Source of the DNA: Cryoendolithus antarcticus
Taxonomy: Eukaryota; Ascomycota; Dothideomycetes; Cladosporiales; Cladosporiaceae
Assembly (NCBI GenBank): GCA_002077065.1
Contig: NAJO01000042.1
Coordinates: 310,001-374,000, forward strand
Length of the DNA stretch: 64,000 nt
Reading direction: 5' to 3'
Shown here: positions 10,678 through 23,915 of the stretch, piece after piece
Numbering within the stretch: position 1 is the first letter of the stretch
Layout of the letters: each line of letters begins with the position of its first letter
The notes under the pieces: generated by a model
The model's input: only the letters and a program-made list of their open reading frames with translations
Told to the model about the DNA's origin: nothing
Databases searched by the model: none
Program-made: the position numbers and the translations under genes

Positions 10678-11188
10678 GCTCGAGGATTGAAAGATGTACG
10701 TCCAGTAAGCCGAGTGTAGTGCGTGGTGGTGAGCAGAGTGTTGCTCTGGCGTGTGGCGATGTTCCGAGTCAAGAAGGCGTTGGTCATAGCTGGAGAAATG
10801 TCTATCAACAGGCAGGCACGACCAAGCACCACCTTGTGATGTACAATTGAAGGCTTGACTTCAGCAGGCCCATCGCCATACGCTCACAGCTTATTGGCGT
10901 GCAAACAATGGCGGTTTTCAAAGTGCCCACCATTCCGTCGATCTACTTGAAGGTGGTAGCGCATGAATATCTAGCGCCGACCTGCGCAACCATATCGTTC
11001 AATTCCATGACCCGGCTGGCGCGTTCGTGAAGCGCTCACCATGATCACTTCTGCATTGAAGAGCCGTTCGCTTGGCCGTGGACGGTGCAGATGACTACAG
11101 GCCCTGAGTTCCATGACAAGAGCCGTACCCGCTGTTTGGACCTCCTGCCCCAATACCACCAAAGTCGACCTCGTTGACCTCTCTGCGG

Positions 11189-11799
11189 TCAATCCTTCGC
11201 CCATCCCTTCGCCTCGGCAACAAGAAACGCACGATACTTCCCAAGTAACACCTGTGCACGCTCCCAAGATAGGTCCTGGAGATCCATTGCGGTGTCGAAG
11301 AGTGCCCGAACCGCCAGTCGTACAACCGGGCCATCCTCTTCACAATCCAGGAGTGTCCCCGTATCCACTGGCAAAGCAAAAGACCCATCGTGAACCATAG
11401 TAAGCCACAACAACAAATTCGGCCAATTGTTCTTCGTGTATTTCATGTCAAGGACGTACGGGTTGTCCTCGATAATCAGCTGGACGGGAAGTGAAGCAGC
11501 TCCAGCCGCCGGGTGAGCGCCATGATCGCTTTCGGATGGTCTGACTCGCAGTGCACAGAGACGCGATTCTCGGCGTAGAATATACTTGCAGTCTCTTGTT
11601 GAATGATGTGGCACGTGAAGAGCAAAGCGCACTGGAGGTCTCTGGACCGGTCTTCCTCATCGCCCTGGCCAAAGCCGTCGTCCGAGTGAAGCACACCTCG
11701 CCAGATCATATTTCGCATCTCCCCGCTCAGCCTGAAGAGCGGCGAATCTGCTACAGCCACTGTGTAATCCTTCTCGATGGTGGTTGCATTGAGTGCCAT
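11189..11799 (-). pseudogene. F-box/2EXR-like family A, copy 7 (single frameshift)
   Basis: The ATG at 11799 gives DSPLFRLSGEMRNMIWRGVL, CHIIQQETASIFYAENRVSV and ALTRRLELL, then stops at 11476. The family C-terminus continues in the -1 frame from about 11490: YTKNNWPNLLLWLTMVHDGS and DLSWERAQVLLGKYRAFLVA. No splice pair of reasonable size bridges the two parts. Both halves are well conserved, so this is either a recent pseudogene or a one-base error in the assembly. Confidence 0.65.
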
Positions 11800-12157
11800 T
11801 GCAGTCTGGTGTACGTTACCTTAGCTCTAGCTGTATTGTTCAATTTATGAGTGGGAGATGATGCAAGTACGAGAAGCGGACTGGAGAGGACGCAACGCAG
11901 AAGAGAGACATGAGCGGTACGTGTCAATGTGCCGGCTCCTCTAGCACTCTAAGTCTATTGCGGTGAGTGAAGGCTACGACGAGCGGCCGGTGAAGTGACC
12001 GGCTTGGACTATGTGTGATGAGGAACTTTCATTGACTTACAAGGCACGAAGACCTCTATCTCCGTCAAGCTGCCACCAATACGCCATCGCTGTGCTTCAT
12101 CGCCGCTACAAACCATCCACCTCGGCTCGATCCCCTTCAGTATACTTGCGTCCTGCA

Positions 12158-14548
<2,391 letters not shown>

Positions 14549-15387
14549 GGTTGCAGCTCTCAAGTTGGTGTGCTCAGTTGCCAGACCGTCCCTCGACTAG
14601 GCTGCTGCTGCTTGCAGTGCGATCATACGCCGGTATTGCCGATGGTCGTGCAGCTTGGACAGGATGGGAGCTTTGGTAGAGGGATTGAGCGGTGGCAAGG
14701 CTACAGCAATAGTCAGAGGTTCGGCGGAGGACAAATGTTCACAGCTGAAGGTGGCCCATATCAACACATGAGTTCCAGAAACGTAGCCACGGAAGCACGC
14801 GCCAATCACCGCTGGGCTTGGCATTGCGAGCGACATCAAAACCTCGACTCTATCCGCCTTTGCTTCCTCTCTTCATCTACAAACGGTGCCAGCTTACAAA
14901 CACATTACTGATCGACAGACCTTACATCTTCATCTGGAGGTCTGTTTTCGCGCTGTGCACAGAAGAAACTCGACCCGTTGCTGGGCGCCTGGCCTTGATA
15001 TACTCTCGTAATGAGGGAAAGGATAGGACAGGAATCAGCTGTGGTCACAATACTCCAACCTTCCTTGCGCAACTGTAGCAAGGTAGCGGTGTGACACCAG
15101 AGACGTTGCGGGAGTCGCCACGTTGGTAGCCTTGGGAGACCCTGAAGTCTTGCGATGAGGCTCAGCAGCATACCCAATATCCGCAGCCGCCAAGTGCTGA
15201 GCGCTGCCCGAGTAAGCTCCCCTCTCTGTCAACTTCCCTTTTTGATTCCAATGTCAACGTCACAATGGCTCTCCCGTGTGCTACTAGGAGGTAGCCTTCC
15301 CTGTACCAATGTAACCGTATGAACTACCTAGACCCGTCAGTCCGCACCGCCTGTATCAGAACATGTTTTGAGTGCCCTTTGGCTGCG
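14549..15387. other. Intergenic between sec23 and the HET pseudogene
   Basis: These 839 bp contain the sec23 promoter side and the upstream region of the HET pseudogene. Several short overlapping ORFs occur on both strands, but none resembles a protein I know. Confidence 0.4.
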
Positions 15388-17178
15388 ATGAACCGCAACG
15401 ACGGCATGCAGGACATCGCAGATGTGTACGCCCAGCTGCCACTGTCTGCATACGACAAACTTCGGCTACTTCGCCTGTAGGGCGGGCAGTTCGACGCATC
15501 TCTGGTGGGCACCCTCGCCGTAGACAACATGTCCGACAACTCTGGCAAGCGCAACTACGATGCACTCTCGTACACATGAGGTCCGGCAAACCTCGATCGT
15601 CGGCTGTATCTACGCGGAACAAACGGGTCTGACAAGTGTACGATACCAATTACCGACAACCTCTACGCTGCTCTCAGGCGGCTTCGACGTCCATGGCTGC
15701 CACGTGTCATCTAGGTAGGTGCTATCTGCATCAATCAGGACGACGTCAAGGAGCGCTCCTGGCAAGTTGGCAGCATGCGCTATATCGACGTGTAGGCAAG
15801 AAATGTATACGTCTAGCTCGGTGATGCTGAATTTCCTAGGTGGGTCGATCAGTACACCCTTCGGTACATTCGCGCTCTCAGACCCGATGTCGTGAACAAG
15901 TCCCTACACACTCCCGAGCACTCTCCATCTCGACCTTTTTCCGCGTTCGTGTCCATGCTGGAGGCTGCACTGCAGCAGATGTCGCCGCCCTGACATACTC
16001 GGGCTTGGGTATATCAGGAGCATCACCTTGCTCGCAATAGCATCTGGTGCATTGGTCCATATCAGCAGAAGTACACCAAGCATGACTTCGCCAGTTTGAT
16101 ACAATCAGCCTATGAGTATCGACCGACAAAGAAGATGAGAGATTTTCGAGACGCAGTGGTAAAGCTATCGCTTCCCTTCACCCAGTATGGAATCTCTACG
16201 TTTGACTGCTTCGCCGAAGACTCTCCACAGAAGGGCCAAGGTCTGGAAAGATCAATTCATGCGTATGCAGCCATCGCACAAGATATGCAGTGCCGAGATG
16301 CCATAGACAAGGTGTACAGCTTGCTCGGCGTGATAGACGTACTACCGTGGAACCAGATGAGTACCAACTACAACAAATCAACTTCATGGGTATTTGCGGA
16401 GGCCACCTGGCTTTCGCTTAGAATGAGCCATGACTACGACGTTCTACTCAACGCTTGGGACGCGACATCGCCCGCAGTGCCTGCTGATCTTCCTTCATGG
16501 GCATTCGACTATGAAAACGGCTTCTTCTACGGCTTCCCACCGTCTATCGAACCTATCTTTGACATCAAGCTGGGAATCAGATTGCCGAAGGCATTGCCCT
16601 ATATCAACGACGACCACACGCAGCTAAGCCTTGCTGGGCTTTCATTAGAGTGCATGGAACATGCCGGTCAAGCGGTCGCAACGGCCGACACACCGAATCT
16701 CAGCCCGTACGAACTCTTCGTGGCCATGGCTGGTGCATTGGCAGCATTCGAAAACTGGCAGCTTGTGAACTTCGGGCTGCGCGAGAACGAGCGCCGGTCA
16801 AGACCAGCGTGGCCGCCGGCAGGCGGATCCAATGCATTCACTATCGAGCACGAATTCCTGATCAACGCTGATGCCTGGAAAGACATCTTGCCCACTAGGC
16901 AGACTCACGCAGAGCTCCTATCGACGCCTGGGATATGGGCTTCATGCACTACAGTTTTTCTCACAGCTGGTAGGCATTGGGGTTTGATGACTGGCTCCTG
17001 CGCCTCTGGCGATGTCGTATTCGTGGTGAAGGGCTGTCCGTATCCGCTAATCATTCGCAAACAAGAGGAGGTATATATGTTCCGAGGCTGCGCATACATC
17101 CCGGCGTTTTGGAGTCCTCGTTTCGGTATGTCTGTTGTGAAGGCGCCACATGAGATGACATGGTGTGATGTACCATAA
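15388..17178 (+). pseudogene. HET-domain gene with six in-frame stops and no frameshift
   Basis: One frame of 597 codons runs from the ATG at 15388 to TAA at 17176-17178. It reads as a HET-domain protein: NYDALSYT-x-GPANLDRRL, PITDNLYAALRRLR, then AICINQDDVKERSWQVG, then HTRAWVYQEHHLA, KVYSLLGV and a C-terminal CPYPLIIRKQEEVYMFRGCA. It is interrupted at 15478 (TAG), 15577 (TGA), 15712 (TAG), 15793 (TAG), 15814 (TAG) and 15991 (TGA). Four of these fall on Trp positions of the intact neighbour (SYTWG, MWVDAI, VCVWLG, SPWYTRAW). All six need only one C-to-T or G-to-A change from Trp or Gln. HET proteins trigger cell death in vegetative incompatibility; this copy should be inactive. Confidence 0.88.
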
Positions 17179-17757
17179 CGATCGAGCGGCGGGGCTAGTG
17201 CCCAGAAACATGTGGTTCTTGGGTGCAGATGTCACGGACGCAAGTCTGGCTTTCAGCGACATCTCTTCACAGCCTGTATGAGACCTATCTTGGCGCGATC
17301 CGCGCGCCAAAGTCGTAATCCAGCGTTTATTCACCAGTTGCAATGGGATGTAGTTTGCCCACGTAACTTTGTACTGTACTTTTAGCTTCATCGAATGGTG
17401 GACGCGAGTCACGGATTGCACCTCGAAAATCTAATTGTACCTTGGTGCTTTATATACCTCTCCCTAATCACACAATGCTATTGACTGTCCCCAAGCTTGC
17501 TGTGCATCCAGAAGCGTCTTATTTGGCTGAGCGATACCGAGCATGGTGGCTCACGGTGGCGCGCGTGATGCACTTGCTGCGAGGCTGTGTCTTGTCGTGA
17601 GGCTGAGCAACTACAGGTAAGATCCCGCATGCAGCGGTAAGTACCTCTCACTGTCTCGAAGGAAAGGCGCTATCTCACTCGGGTCCCGCCTGGCTATTCA
17701 GTGTGTCGGTAGCTTCGTCGCTGGGGTGTCCATGTATGCAGCTGGCTGTTTCGAACG
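17179..17757. other. Intergenic between the two HET genes
   Basis: These 579 bp lie between the stop of the HET pseudogene and the ATG of the intact HET gene, and presumably hold the latter's promoter. I see no other gene. Confidence 0.4.
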
Positions 17758-19452
17758 ATGGCTAATGCCTATCATCTGCTACCGCTCGATAATTCCAAGC
17801 AGCAAATCCGCTTGCTGCGTCTCGAACCTGGTGCTTGCGGTGAACCATTGAAAGGGTCTCTGGAAGTCATTGATCTGCAATCGGGCATCAAATACGAGGC
17901 GTTGTCCTACACATGGGGTCCTACCCATGAAGGCAATGTGATAACACTCAATGGCGACTTCGCCTTGCCAATAACTGAAAATCTCTCCATTGCTCTACAA
18001 CGGCTGCGACACCGGTTGGAAGCCCGCATTATGTGGGTAGACGCGATTTGCATCGCTCAAAGCGATGCAGCTGAACGGAGCTCGCAGGTGCTGTTGATGG
18101 GCGAATTGTACGCGTGCGCAACACGAGTATGTGTCTGGCTCGGAAACGATACTGGCTCCTCCGCCCGTCAGGAACGGAAGATACTGGGCCATCTCGATCC
18201 GGACAAGATTACGAGCAGGTACAGTGGTGAAAATCTTCACCGCGTGAAGTCACTACGCCGATTCGCGAATATGCTGCATTCAGCGTTGCGGCAAACAACA
18301 TCGCCATGGTATACTCGGGCCTGGATATATCAGGAGTACCTGAAAGCCACAAATATCATGTGGTGCTGCGGAAGGTATCAGCAATGCCACACTAAAGACC
18401 AGTTCGCCCGCCTCTGCGGCATGGCATATGTAGCTCGGCCGTCGGACGAGCTCGCGCGATTGCGAGATGGTATGGACAGGCTCAACCGGCCGATGGTGCC
18501 AGTCGGGATCGGCGCTCCCAAGTCAAAATGTGTACTGTACGGGCGTTGCAAAGCCTGTGCCACTACATCCATACATGCGCATGCATATGCAGCGCGCGGC
18601 ATGCAGGCCGAACTTGCGAGTGACAAAGTGTACAGTCTTTACGGTGTCAATGGATTCTCTGGAGCTTTTCCTCCGGACTACAGTCAACCTTGCTGGTGGG
18701 CTTATGCACAAGCGACGTATGCCAGTATCAGCAAATACCGAGACTTCAGCGTTCTTCTGAATGCAAAGCGAATTACACATCTTGACGCGGTCCCAAATCT
18801 CCCTACGTGGGCATTCGACTACTCGTCCGGCATGTATTACAGCTTTCCAGAATCAGTCGGAGAGGCTATGCTGGCAACACTGCGAGGAGCGCAGCCCAGT
18901 CTGCCTCGATTAAGCGCGGATCATAGCACTCTATACTTGAGTGGTCTACTGCGCGGCGAGATCGATTGTACGGGGAGGGTCACGTTCAATGAAACCGAAG
19001 GCGACCGGAAATACTCCCGATCTGATTTCTTCAGGGCTTTCACCAACGCACTGAATAGACAGCTCATCGATCCCAACGCCGAGGATTACCTCTGGCCACT
19101 GTCGGAGACCCGTACACACTTCACGCTTGACGGACAATTTCTGCTCGACCTGCGGGCAAGACGCTTCATCATGGAGAAGTGCCGCATCAGCAGCCCCATG
19201 CCCGATGACGATGACGAGTGGGCGCAGAGTATCAATTTCTTCGCCACGGCGGGAGGGCTGTCTGGCATAATGCCTACTAGCTGCGCTGTAGGCGATTATG
19301 TCTTTGTCACCAGATATTGCCCTTATCCTCTCATCCTGCGCCAGCGAGATCAAGGATGGGTGTTCCAGGGCTGTGCGTACATACCGGCATTGCTGTACGG
19401 TTACGTTGAAATTTTTAGTGCGTACCAAGTCACAACCGTCGGAATCATGTAA
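17758..19452 (+). CDS. HET-domain (heterokaryon incompatibility) protein, intact
   Basis: This is a single-exon protein of 564 aa. The HET domain occupies about residues 45-200: YEALSYTWGP, then the PITENLSIALQRLR helix, MWVDAICIAQSD, and CVWLGNDTG, with TRAWIYQEYL and MWCCGRYQQ beyond. The middle has KVYSLYGVNGFSG. The C-terminal part ends with CPYPLILRQRDQGWVFQGCA, shared with the upstream pseudogene, so the two are paralogues. HET-domain proteins act in allorecognition and cell death in filamentous ascomycetes. No NACHT, WD or ankyrin module is attached. The partner locus is unknown. Confidence 0.92.
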   Translation: MANAYHLLPLDNSKQQIRLLRLEPGACGEPLKGSLEVIDLQSGIKYEALSYTWGPTHEGNVITLNGDFALPITENLSIALQRLRHRLEARIMWVDAICIAQSDAAERSSQVLLMGELYACATRVCVWLGNDTGSSARQERKILGHLDPDKITSRYSGENLHRVKSLRRFANMLHSALRQTTSPWYTRAWIYQEYLKATNIMWCCGRYQQCHTKDQFARLCGMAYVARPSDELARLRDGMDRLNRPMVPVGIGAPKSKCVLYGRCKACATTSIHAHAYAARGMQAELASDKVYSLYGVNGFSGAFPPDYSQPCWWAYAQATYASISKYRDFSVLLNAKRITHLDAVPNLPTWAFDYSSGMYYSFPESVGEAMLATLRGAQPSLPRLSADHSTLYLSGLLRGEIDCTGRVTFNETEGDRKYSRSDFFRAFTNALNRQLIDPNAEDYLWPLSETRTHFTLDGQFLLDLRARRFIMEKCRISSPMPDDDDEWAQSINFFATAGGLSGIMPTSCAVGDYVFVTRYCPYPLILRQRDQGWVFQGCAYIPALLYGYVEIFSAYQVTTVGIM

Positions 19453-19990
19453 GTTAGCAATGTGCGCGGCTTGCGACAAGTAGGCATTGAGCATCTCGAA
19501 ATGGACATTGTCATCTGCGTACGATGTGCATTCGCAGTAAGGGGACGAATCTTGCCCAGCCGCCACTCACGTTGCATGACCATATCACCTATTCCACGAG
19601 TTCGTTCTGCCAAGGTCACTGCCCTGTCTCTGGCACTAAATGAAGAGTCCGGCGGGAAGGGCAGAAACTAGACGCAATTCTGGTAAAGCGAAGCACTTCG
19701 AACGCATCGTCTTCCAAGTCATGCGCGAAGTCAGAGACGATAGCTACGGAGCAAGCTGACCGTAAATTGTTCGTCCAATAATGATAACGAAACACGGATC
19801 CTCGCAAACGTGGATTGTCTAGGATGGTACCGTAAGGTGTCAGGCGCGAGTCATGCAAAGACCCAATGTGTGGGGCGGTCGCGTCCCCTCTCGCGCTGAT
19901 CTTTCGTACCTTCTACATGTGACATGGATCTGATATTAGCATCGTATCCATAACTTGTGAATCAGCAATGCACCATTCCGCCACTCCACG
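19453..19990. other. Intergenic HET/psf2
   Basis: These 538 bp carry the HET gene 3' flank and the psf2 promoter. Nothing else is recognised. Confidence 0.4.
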
Positions 19991-20838
19991 ATGGCCCTCC
20001 CCCTCCCACCCGGTCTCACACCAGCCGAGACCGGCTTCCTCTGCGAGACGGAGCTCGTCACGGTGATCCCCCGCCAACGCCTCGAGTCCCTCGAGCTACT
20101 GGGTGTGAGTCCTCACCCACCGCCAGCCTGAGTCAATGTACCGCCAGCCCGCCCTGCTCATCTTTCCCGCGCTGATAACGACTCTTGCAGGGACCTACGC
20201 AGCCATTGAACCCACCCTTCCCGACACCCCTCCCCCTCTGGCTAGCCCTCCTCCTGAAAAAGCAGCGCCGCGCCAACATCCAACCTCCGGCCTGGCTCAC
20301 ACTCTCAAGTCTCCGCACAATCCTAGACTTCGAGACCGATGATCGCACGGCAGCGGTCTTCTCTCCACCTCCAGCCTTACCCCAACCCACCACAATCCCC
20401 GATCCAGATCTTCCATACCTCTCTCCCGGTACCGTAGAACTCAGCACACCCTTCCTCAAAGACACCCACACGACCTCCGCGCAAGAAGGCGCCTTACCGT
20501 ACCACTGGCTCGAACTTGCGTCCCTCCTCCTCGCGAGCGCAGCGGACGACTTCCCTGACGCGGACGCTATACGGATTCTTATACGCGATTTGAGGGAAGT
20601 GAGGATGTCGAAGCTGCGGAAGGGTTTCAAGGTATTGGAAGGCGGCGCGGGGTTGAAGATCAATGGCGTGGGTGGATTGGAAGTGGCGGAGGTTAGGGGG
20701 TTTGTGGGAGGGGTTGTAGATGGGTTGAGGAGGTTGGGGAGGGCGAGGGAGGAGATGAGACGGGAACGGGAAGAGGAGGGTGGGGACACCGGGGGAGTGG
20801 CAGACGAGGATGGGAGTGAGGATGAGATGGGACTCTGA
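19991..20838 (+). CDS. psf2: GINS complex subunit Psf2
   Basis: Psf2 is one of the four GINS subunits that join Cdc45 and MCM2-7 to make the replicative helicase. Exon 1 (19991-20104) encodes [19 protein letters not shown] and [17 protein letters not shown]. Exon 2 (20191-20838) begins [20 protein letters not shown] and [13 protein letters not shown], a clear Psf2 core. The 86-nt intron runs GTGAGT...TTGCAG in phase 0. The product is 253 aa with an acidic Glu/Asp-rich tail, a little longer than yeast Psf2 (213 aa). A long antisense ORF across exon 2 is a shadow created by the GC-rich coding bias. Confidence 0.94.
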
Positions 20839-21171
20839 CGATATTGCATACACGCTCACGTATACTATGGTTGTATGCGATTGATCCCTGGCTCCGTCAC
20901 TCCCGCTTCACCACCTCTCCTGACGTCTCTGTTTCTTGCATTCCTGTTGTCTTGGTTCCAGCTTTCCTTCGCGCGATCTCTTCGCAGGTTGTCACCACTG
21001 CTGCTCGGACGTCTCTCCAAGTTCGCGACTCGACGCTGCAACTTGTTTTCTGGGCCATCCGGTCTCGGGCTACTATGAGGATCAAAAGATGCCCGCAAGC
21101 GAGCTTGGCCGTCGAGTCTTGTAACTCCGTTGCCCGCTACTTGTCCATCCCTACATCAATTATCTCGTCTC
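20839..21171. other. Convergent intergenic psf2/mL3
   Basis: These 333 bp lie between the convergent psf2 and mitochondrial L3 genes and are likely to hold both 3' UTRs. No gene recognised. Confidence 0.4.
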
Positions 21172-22098
21172 TCAAGCAGCAGCAGGCACCTTCTCAACCC
21201 CCTCCCTCATCGCCTCAACAACCTCAGTGGGCGGCCACACAGCATCCGGCCACGGCTTCTTAATCGCATCCTGCACCTTCACCACGCACCCTTTCGGTCC
21301 CGGCACAGCGCCCGCCACAACCACAATCCCCAGCTCCCGGTCCACACTCATGACCCTCAGACTCTGCACTGTGACTTGCTCCCCTCCCATGCGCCCAGCC
21401 ATCTTCTTCCCAGGCAACACGCGGCTTCCAGAGCCTTGCGAAGCGCCGGCGGAACCCATGGCGCGGTGCGTGAGCGAGTTCCCGTGCGAGGCTGGCTGGC
21501 CGTGAAAGCCGTGGCGTTTCATGCCGCCGGCGAATCCCATGCCGCGACTGTTCGCCTTTGCGTCGATGTATTGGCCTACGCTGAAGAGGTCGGCTGTGAG
21601 GTTTGTGCCGGTGGGGATCAGGCCGGCTTCGTCCTTGACGCGGAATTCGGCAACGTGTCGTTTGAGGGGCACGCCTTGCTTAGCGTAGTGGCCTCGTTCT
21701 GGGCGTGTGACGTTGCGGGCCTCTTTCGTGCCGGCGCCGACCTGGAGGGCCCAGTAGCCGTGCTCTTTTCGCGTCTTGATTCCTAGGACTTGGACTCTGT
21801 CCAGTTGCAGCACTGTGCAGGGCGTTCGTTTGGCGGACTCGGTATCGTAGAGCGCTGTCATGCCCTTCTTAATCGCCAGTGCTCCAGTGCGAAGTGGTAG
21901 AGTGCGAGACTTTCGGGCGAGTGCGGCGGTGTGGGAGGTGCCTAGTACTGGGAGGTGAGGGGAGGCATTGAAGCGGGAGGGCTTGGGAATGGGTTTGGTG
22001 ATTGAGAGGATCGTGCGGAGTTGTTGGCGCGGAATTGAAGGGCAGAGGAAGGTAGGTGGGACTGCGAAGAGCCGAGCGGGAGTCTGGCGAGGTGGCAT
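21172..22098 (-). CDS. mrpl9: Mitochondrial ribosomal protein uL3m (MRPL9)
   Basis: This is large-subunit protein L3 of the mitochondrial ribosome, an rRNA-binding protein near the peptidyl-transferase centre. It is a single exon of 308 aa. The first 60 residues are basic and acid-poor, consistent with a mitochondrial presequence. The L3 fold follows: TGALAIKKGMTALYD, then VLQLDRVQVLGIKTRKEHGY, and the diagnostic GMKRHGFHGQPASHGNSLTH loop with GSRVLPGKKMAGRMGGEQVT. This loop is the conserved W-finger region of L3. It is convergent with psf2. Confidence 0.95.
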   Translation of the reverse strand: MPPRQTPARLFAVPPTFLCPSIPRQQLRTILSITKPIPKPSRFNASPHLPVLGTSHTAALARKSRTLPLRTGALAIKKGMTALYDTESAKRTPCTVLQLDRVQVLGIKTRKEHGYWALQVGAGTKEARNVTRPERGHYAKQGVPLKRHVAEFRVKDEAGLIPTGTNLTADLFSVGQYIDAKANSRGMGFAGGMKRHGFHGQPASHGNSLTHRAMGSAGASQGSGSRVLPGKKMAGRMGGEQVTVQSLRVMSVDRELGIVVVAGAVPGPKGCVVKVQDAIKKPWPDAVWPPTEVVEAMREGVEKVPAAA

Positions 22099-22386
22099 TG
22101 TCGCAAATCGTTCGGTGTGGTATGCTTGTTGGTACTCTAATCAGATGGACATCAATGGCGGAGGCGTTTGCAATTACGGAGGACAAACTTCACCAGCCTC
22201 AAAGTCTGTTCTTGGCGTAGAGTACGCTGTATTGCTTAACGGGAGACTTGATCTTACTCTCCAGTCATTACACGGGCGCAAGTCGAATCGATGGCGGCCA
22301 GTTCTGCTCATCTATCGAGCAGGCACGATCCATCGTGACCGGTTCTGACGCTCGCGGCACATCGCTGTCGTTGTCTATAATCATGT

Positions 22387-23915
22387 CTATCGTAAAGCTC
22401 TCATCTGCACCTCCTCGACCGGCATTCGCGTCTCCACAGTGCGATGCCCAGCATCAACGCCACTGATGAGTCCCTGCTGACTCTCCTCGTCCGCAGTCCC
22501 GCGACTGCCTTCCGTAGCGTCCTTGTCGCTCGTCGCGCTTTTCTGCACGGCGACATAGATCGCCGGGCCGATGATCAAGGATGAGCCAATGATGGACATC
22601 CAATTCGGTGAGTGGCCGAAGAATAGCTTGTCGAAGGAGAGGGCGAACAGCATCTGGGTGTAGGTCATGTTCGTAGCTCGTGAAGACTTCTCGTAGGATA
22701 GACCTGCTGCGAGGAGGAATTGCTAAATTAGAAGTCAGCCATCTATTTCTTGGTTGCCACCGGCCCAGAGTGTAAGCATACCATAACGAACCCGCAGGTC
22801 CCCAGAAAGAAGAGATACGCCCACTCCTTCGGCTCACTCGGCAGCAGGAAGCCGATACTCGGGATTGCGGTCTGCAAAACCAGTGCGACGAATGTAGACC
22901 ATGCCGCAAAGTAGTTCACACTGATCAACGGATGAGCCCTCTTTCCGATCCAGCGAATAGTAGTGTATGCCGTCACGGCGCCGAGCACGCCCACTAACGC
23001 GATCCCAACAGCACCGAGTCGCTCCACAGGCGTCACATTGTCATAATTACTAGCGTCACTCGCTGGCGCTGTGCCATTGCCTCCAATCGCAGCATCTGGC
23101 ACTCCAGTAGCAGGTGGCGCATCTCCAGAGTGCGCGAAGAACGACGTCGGCCGTGCGATCAAGATCACACCGACCAGCGAGATCAGCGTGCCGAATCTCT
23201 CGGCCCTTGTGAAAGGCTCATTGATCAAGATCGAGCAAGCCCAGCACGCCAGCCCCGGCGCCAGAAACGTAATCACAGTCGCGTCCGCGAGTGGCAGATA
23301 TAATAGTGAATAATACATTCCAAATACACCGAAGAAGCCCCCAAATCCTCGCGCCGCCAGTAGCCACCGCACTTCAGGCGCGCCGAAGGGGAAGTTCGGC
23401 GTTTTCGTATACCACATATACGTCGAAGCGAGCACGACAGTGATGCCCATGCGCGCGAAGAGGATCTGCACCGGATGCAGACCTTTGCCGTGGTTTCCTT
23501 CGATTTCTAGCAGCCGCGTGGTGACGTTCATCATTGTGCCGAAGACTTGGGCGAGGAGCATATATGCTAAGCCTTTATTTCGGAGCCAGAATGCTGCGAG
23601 TGCATAGCGCCAGCGTTCGATTCGGGCATTGGTGTAGCGTTTCGGGGTGTTGTGACTAGTGCGGGACCGACTCGGAGGATGGATCTGCTCATATTCGTCT
23701 AGTGAGAAGTTTGAGAGTGTGTCTGGCGAGAGCGGTCGTATCGGTCCAGACAGTGGCGCTCGAAGATACTTAGGCCGAGAGTCGTCATGGTCGTCCATGG
23801 TCGCGGCATGTTGAACGTAGTCAGTCTGGCCGTTGGTCGCGGATTCATCGATAGGTTGTAATGAAGTCTTCAGTTCTGCGGATTGCAGCGCCGACCTCGG
23901 ATCTTGCACACTCAT
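22387..23915 (-). CDS. DMT-superfamily (EamA/SLC35G-like) membrane transporter
   Basis: Exons 22782-23915 and 22387-22722 join across a 59-nt GTATGC...TTTAG intron to give 489 aa. A hydrophilic N-terminus of about 110 residues precedes roughly ten membrane spans arranged as two EamA-like halves. The first half includes LAYMLLAQVFGTMMNVTTRL and PVQILFARMGITVVLASTYM; the second includes GAVGIALVGVLGAVTAYTTI. Exon 2 supplies the last spans and a charged cytosolic tail. Fungal relatives are uncharacterised or resemble SLC35G/RhaT-type carriers; the substrate cannot be told from sequence. Confidence 0.85.

Larger units (their letters stand above)
5338..11799 (-). repeat. Tandem array of one F-box/2EXR-like gene family (7 copies plus a relic)
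   Basis: Seven paralogues lie head to tail on the minus strand, with starts at 5955, 6916, 7872, 8773, 9567, 10677 and 11799 (about 0.8-1.1 kb apart). All share a short N-terminus, then SPLFxLSGELRNxIW, then a Cys-x-x-x-Arg-x-Glu-Ala stretch, then a C-terminal W-x-x-(L/V)-(E/Q) segment. Copies 1, 3 and 6 are open; copies 2, 4, 5 and 7 are broken. The gaps at 5956-6321, 7873-8230, 8774-9091, 9568-10107, 10678-11188 and 11800-12157 contain no further ORF I can support. Confidence 0.85.

Noticed and set aside
15388..16095. Introns removing the stops of the HET pseudogene
   Set aside because: Homologous residues continue directly on both sides of each stop in the same frame, and no GT-AG pairs of 45 nt or more would remove them without deleting conserved HET motifs.
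15388..17178. Idea that TGA/TAG are recoded to Trp/Gln in this genome
   Set aside because: All housekeeping genes end at ordinary TAA, TAG or TGA and use TGG for Trp; stops inside frames occur only in duplicated accessory genes.
20133..20849. 238-codon minus-strand ORF opposite psf2
   Set aside because: Antisense shadow of a GC-rich exon; composition is Ser/Pro/Arg low complexity with no family motif.
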